Shown piece after piece: positions 62,747 to 64,000 of a stretch of DNA of 64,000 nucleotides (within the stretch, counting starts at the first letter, position 1; each line of letters starts with the position of its first letter). The position numbers were made by a program, and so were the translations under genes. The stretch is from Pseudarthrobacter sulfonivorans (lineage in GTDB: Bacteria; Actinomycetota; Actinomycetes; Actinomycetales; Micrococcaceae). The notes under the pieces are model-generated. The model was not told the DNA's origin and searched no databases. It worked only from the letters and a program-made list of their open reading frames with translations. Location: the NCBI RefSeq assembly GCF_001484605.1, contig NZ_CP013747.1, positions 2,418,001 through 2,482,000 on the forward strand, in the 5' to 3' direction.

Positions 62747-64000
62747 TTAGACCCGCCCCAGTGCGTCGATGTCCTCAAGGAACTGCTCGTGGACCTCCTG
62801 GCTCACGGTGGTCCGGGTATCGCCGACCGCGTCGAGGTAGTCCTCCGTGCAAGGCCCCTTCCGGACCGCCTCGCGGACTGAAACGCTGCCCGCGGAAGCC
62901 GCGCCGCCGTCGTCGTACACTGCCTTTTCCAGCGCGCGCTGGGAGGCGCTGCGGGCGGCGTACTCAATGTCCGCGGGGGAGAAGCCCTCGGTCCGTTCCA
63001 CCAGGAGCTCCACGTCCACATCGTCCACCACGGTGGCCGGGATGAAGCGCTGCCACATGGCTTCGCGGGCCTGGCGGTCCGGGAGGCCGATGGGGATGAC
63101 GTAGTCGAACCGGCCGTGGCGAAGGAAGGCGCTGTCCAGCGCGCGGATGAAGTTTGTGGCGCAGACCAGCAGGCGGCCGGGCTGTTCGCGGAACGCCGGG
63201 ATGATCTTCAGGAGCTCGTTGGTGACCCCCTGCAAGGGGGACGGCGGTTCACCCGAACGCTGGGAGGCGATCTCCTCCACCTCGTCGATGAACACCACGC
63301 AGTGCTCCAGCTCCGCGATTTCGAGGAACGTTTCGCGCAGGGCGCCGGCGAGGCCCTTGGGATCGGAGGCCAGACGGGACGGGAAAACCTCCACGAACGG
63401 CCATTCGAGCCGGGACGCGATGGCCTTCGCAAACGTGGTTTTGCCGGTGCCGGGAGGACCAAACAGCACCACGGCACGCGGCGGCACCACGCCGTATTCA
63501 TCGGCGAGGTCGGCCTCCGCGAGGGGTAGGACAAGCCGGCGTTCCAGGAGTTCCTTTTCCTTGCGCATGCCGGCCACGTTCTCCCACAGGTCCCGGGCCA
63601 GAATCCGGCCGCCCAGCTGGCCCAACGCGCCGAGCTCCTGACGCTGGACGGGGATGGTCCGCTCGAAATAACGCAGGTTCTTCTTGAGCGCGAAGCCGCG
63701 GCTGAGGAACGCCTCCACCCGGGTTTCCGCTTCCGGCATCAGCGCGGAGAGTTTGTTGAGGCCGTGCGGGGCCATGCGGTTTTCGACGGCGGCGAGCAGC
63801 GACGTGCCGATCCCGCGCCCGCGGTATTCAGGCAGCGTAGCCAGGAAGACGATCCAGCCCTGGTCATGCGCGGCGCGTCCGACGGCGGCGCCCACCACCT
63901 GATCGCCCTGCACCGCCACCACCGCGTGGTCCTTTTCGCAGGATGCCAGCACCTCGGAGAGGGCGTAGACGGGCTCCACGTCAGTGGCCTTGAGCGACTC
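62747..64000 (-). CDS. GNAT acetyltransferase-AAA+ ATPase fusion (5' end outside window)
   Basis: 417 residues visible; the frame is open at 64000. N-terminal GNAT domain: VAVQGDQVVGAAVGRA ... LATLPEYRGRGIGTSLLAAVENRM (acetyl-CoA motif A with RGRGIG), then LSRGFALKKNLRYFERT. From about residue 130 comes a AAA+ ATPase: Walker A GPPGTGKTT, Walker B CVVFIDEVEEIA, sensor-1 VCATNFIRALD and arginine-finger region RHGRFDYVIP, ending with the four-helix lid. Combining an acetyltransferase with an FtsH/Cdc48-like ATPase in one chain is unusual; a role in acetylation-linked protein remodelling would be speculation. Confidence 0.88.
   Translation of the reverse strand, partial: ESLKATDVEPVYALSEVLASCEKDHAVVAVQGDQVVGAAVGRAAHDQGWIVFLATLPEYRGRGIGTSLLAAVENRMAPHGLNKLSALMPEAETRVEAFLSRGFALKKNLRYFERTIPVQRQELGALGQLGGRILARDLWENVAGMRKEKELLERRLVLPLAEADLADEYGVVPPRAVVLFGPPGTGKTTFAKAIASRLEWPFVEVFPSRLASDPKGLAGALRETFLEIAELEHCVVFIDEVEEIASQRSGEPPSPLQGVTNELLKIIPAFREQPGRLLVCATNFIRALDSAFLRHGRFDYVIPIGLPDRQAREAMWQRFIPATVVDDVDVELLVERTEGFSPADIEYAARSASQRALEKAVYDDGGAASAGSVSVREAVRKGPCTEDYLDAVGDTRTTVSQEVHEQFLEDIDALGRV

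Overview
The window is chromosomal DNA from a high-GC Gram-positive actinobacterium. The likely relatives are Arthrobacter or Pseudarthrobacter (Micrococcales). The grounds are the strong GC bias, frequent GTG starts, a mycobacterial-type 4-TM holin-like protein, the DUF222/HNH family, PucR-controlled alanine dehydrogenase and a single-chain mannitol PTS permease. The genus is an inference from gene content; no rRNA or tRNA gene is visible in the window.

Layout. 1-9.3 kb, all on the minus strand: a partial iron-type binding lipoprotein, a thioesterase, a GNAT protein, the giant 180-kDa-class NAD-glutamate dehydrogenase, a histidine phosphatase and purB. 9.5-11.8 kb: a WXG100-like protein coupled to an alpha/beta hydrolase with a Pro-rich tail (candidate type VII secretion cargo), then a 4-TM holin-like protein. 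11.9-17.6 kb: an aminotransferase, a branched-chain type 2-oxoacid dehydrogenase (E1 alpha, E1 beta, E2) behind an elaborate palindromic promoter region, and a PAP2 membrane protein. 17.6-22.3 kb: UspA, a second aminotransferase, a GerMN lipoprotein, and a divergent flavin reductase/TetR pair. 22.6-28.6 kb: a complete oligopeptide ABC importer operon (two permeases, a two-NBD ATPase, a binding lipoprotein). 28.6-30.3 kb: a composite 32-bp-period repeat interrupted by an IS110-family element with a predicted bridge-RNA leader and a frameshifted transposase. 30.4-36.3 kb: an oxidoreductase, a secreted subtilase, and alanine dehydrogenase with a divergent PucR regulator. 36.3-43.4 kb: PTS proteins HPr and EI, and a TetR-mtlA-mtlD mannitol operon ending in a second copy of the composite repeat. 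43.5-54.5 kb: three MFS transporters, an RraA-like protein, malic enzyme downstream of a perfect DasR/NagR-type palindrome, DUF456, and a LysE exporter with a divergent Lrp regulator. 55-57.2 kb: a WXG100-fused large protein overlapping a lipoprotein gene (a possible effector/immunity pair). 57.3-64 kb: another Lrp regulator, glutamyl-Q tRNA(Asp) synthetase, an HD hydrolase of SpoT type, LtrA, a DUF222-HNH protein and a GNAT-AAA+ fusion cut by the window edge.

How parts work together. Mannitol enters through MtlA, with phosphate passed PEP-EI-HPr-EIIA-EIIB, and MtlD oxidises mannitol-1-phosphate to fructose-6-phosphate. Ald, glutamate dehydrogenase, the aminotransferases and the oxoacid dehydrogenase form an amino-acid catabolic theme, and the oligopeptide importer and subtilase could feed it. 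The most unusual structures are the IS110 element sitting inside a repeat hairpin, the repeat family itself, the two candidate type VII secretion modules, and a REP-like palindrome translated inside the E2 linker.
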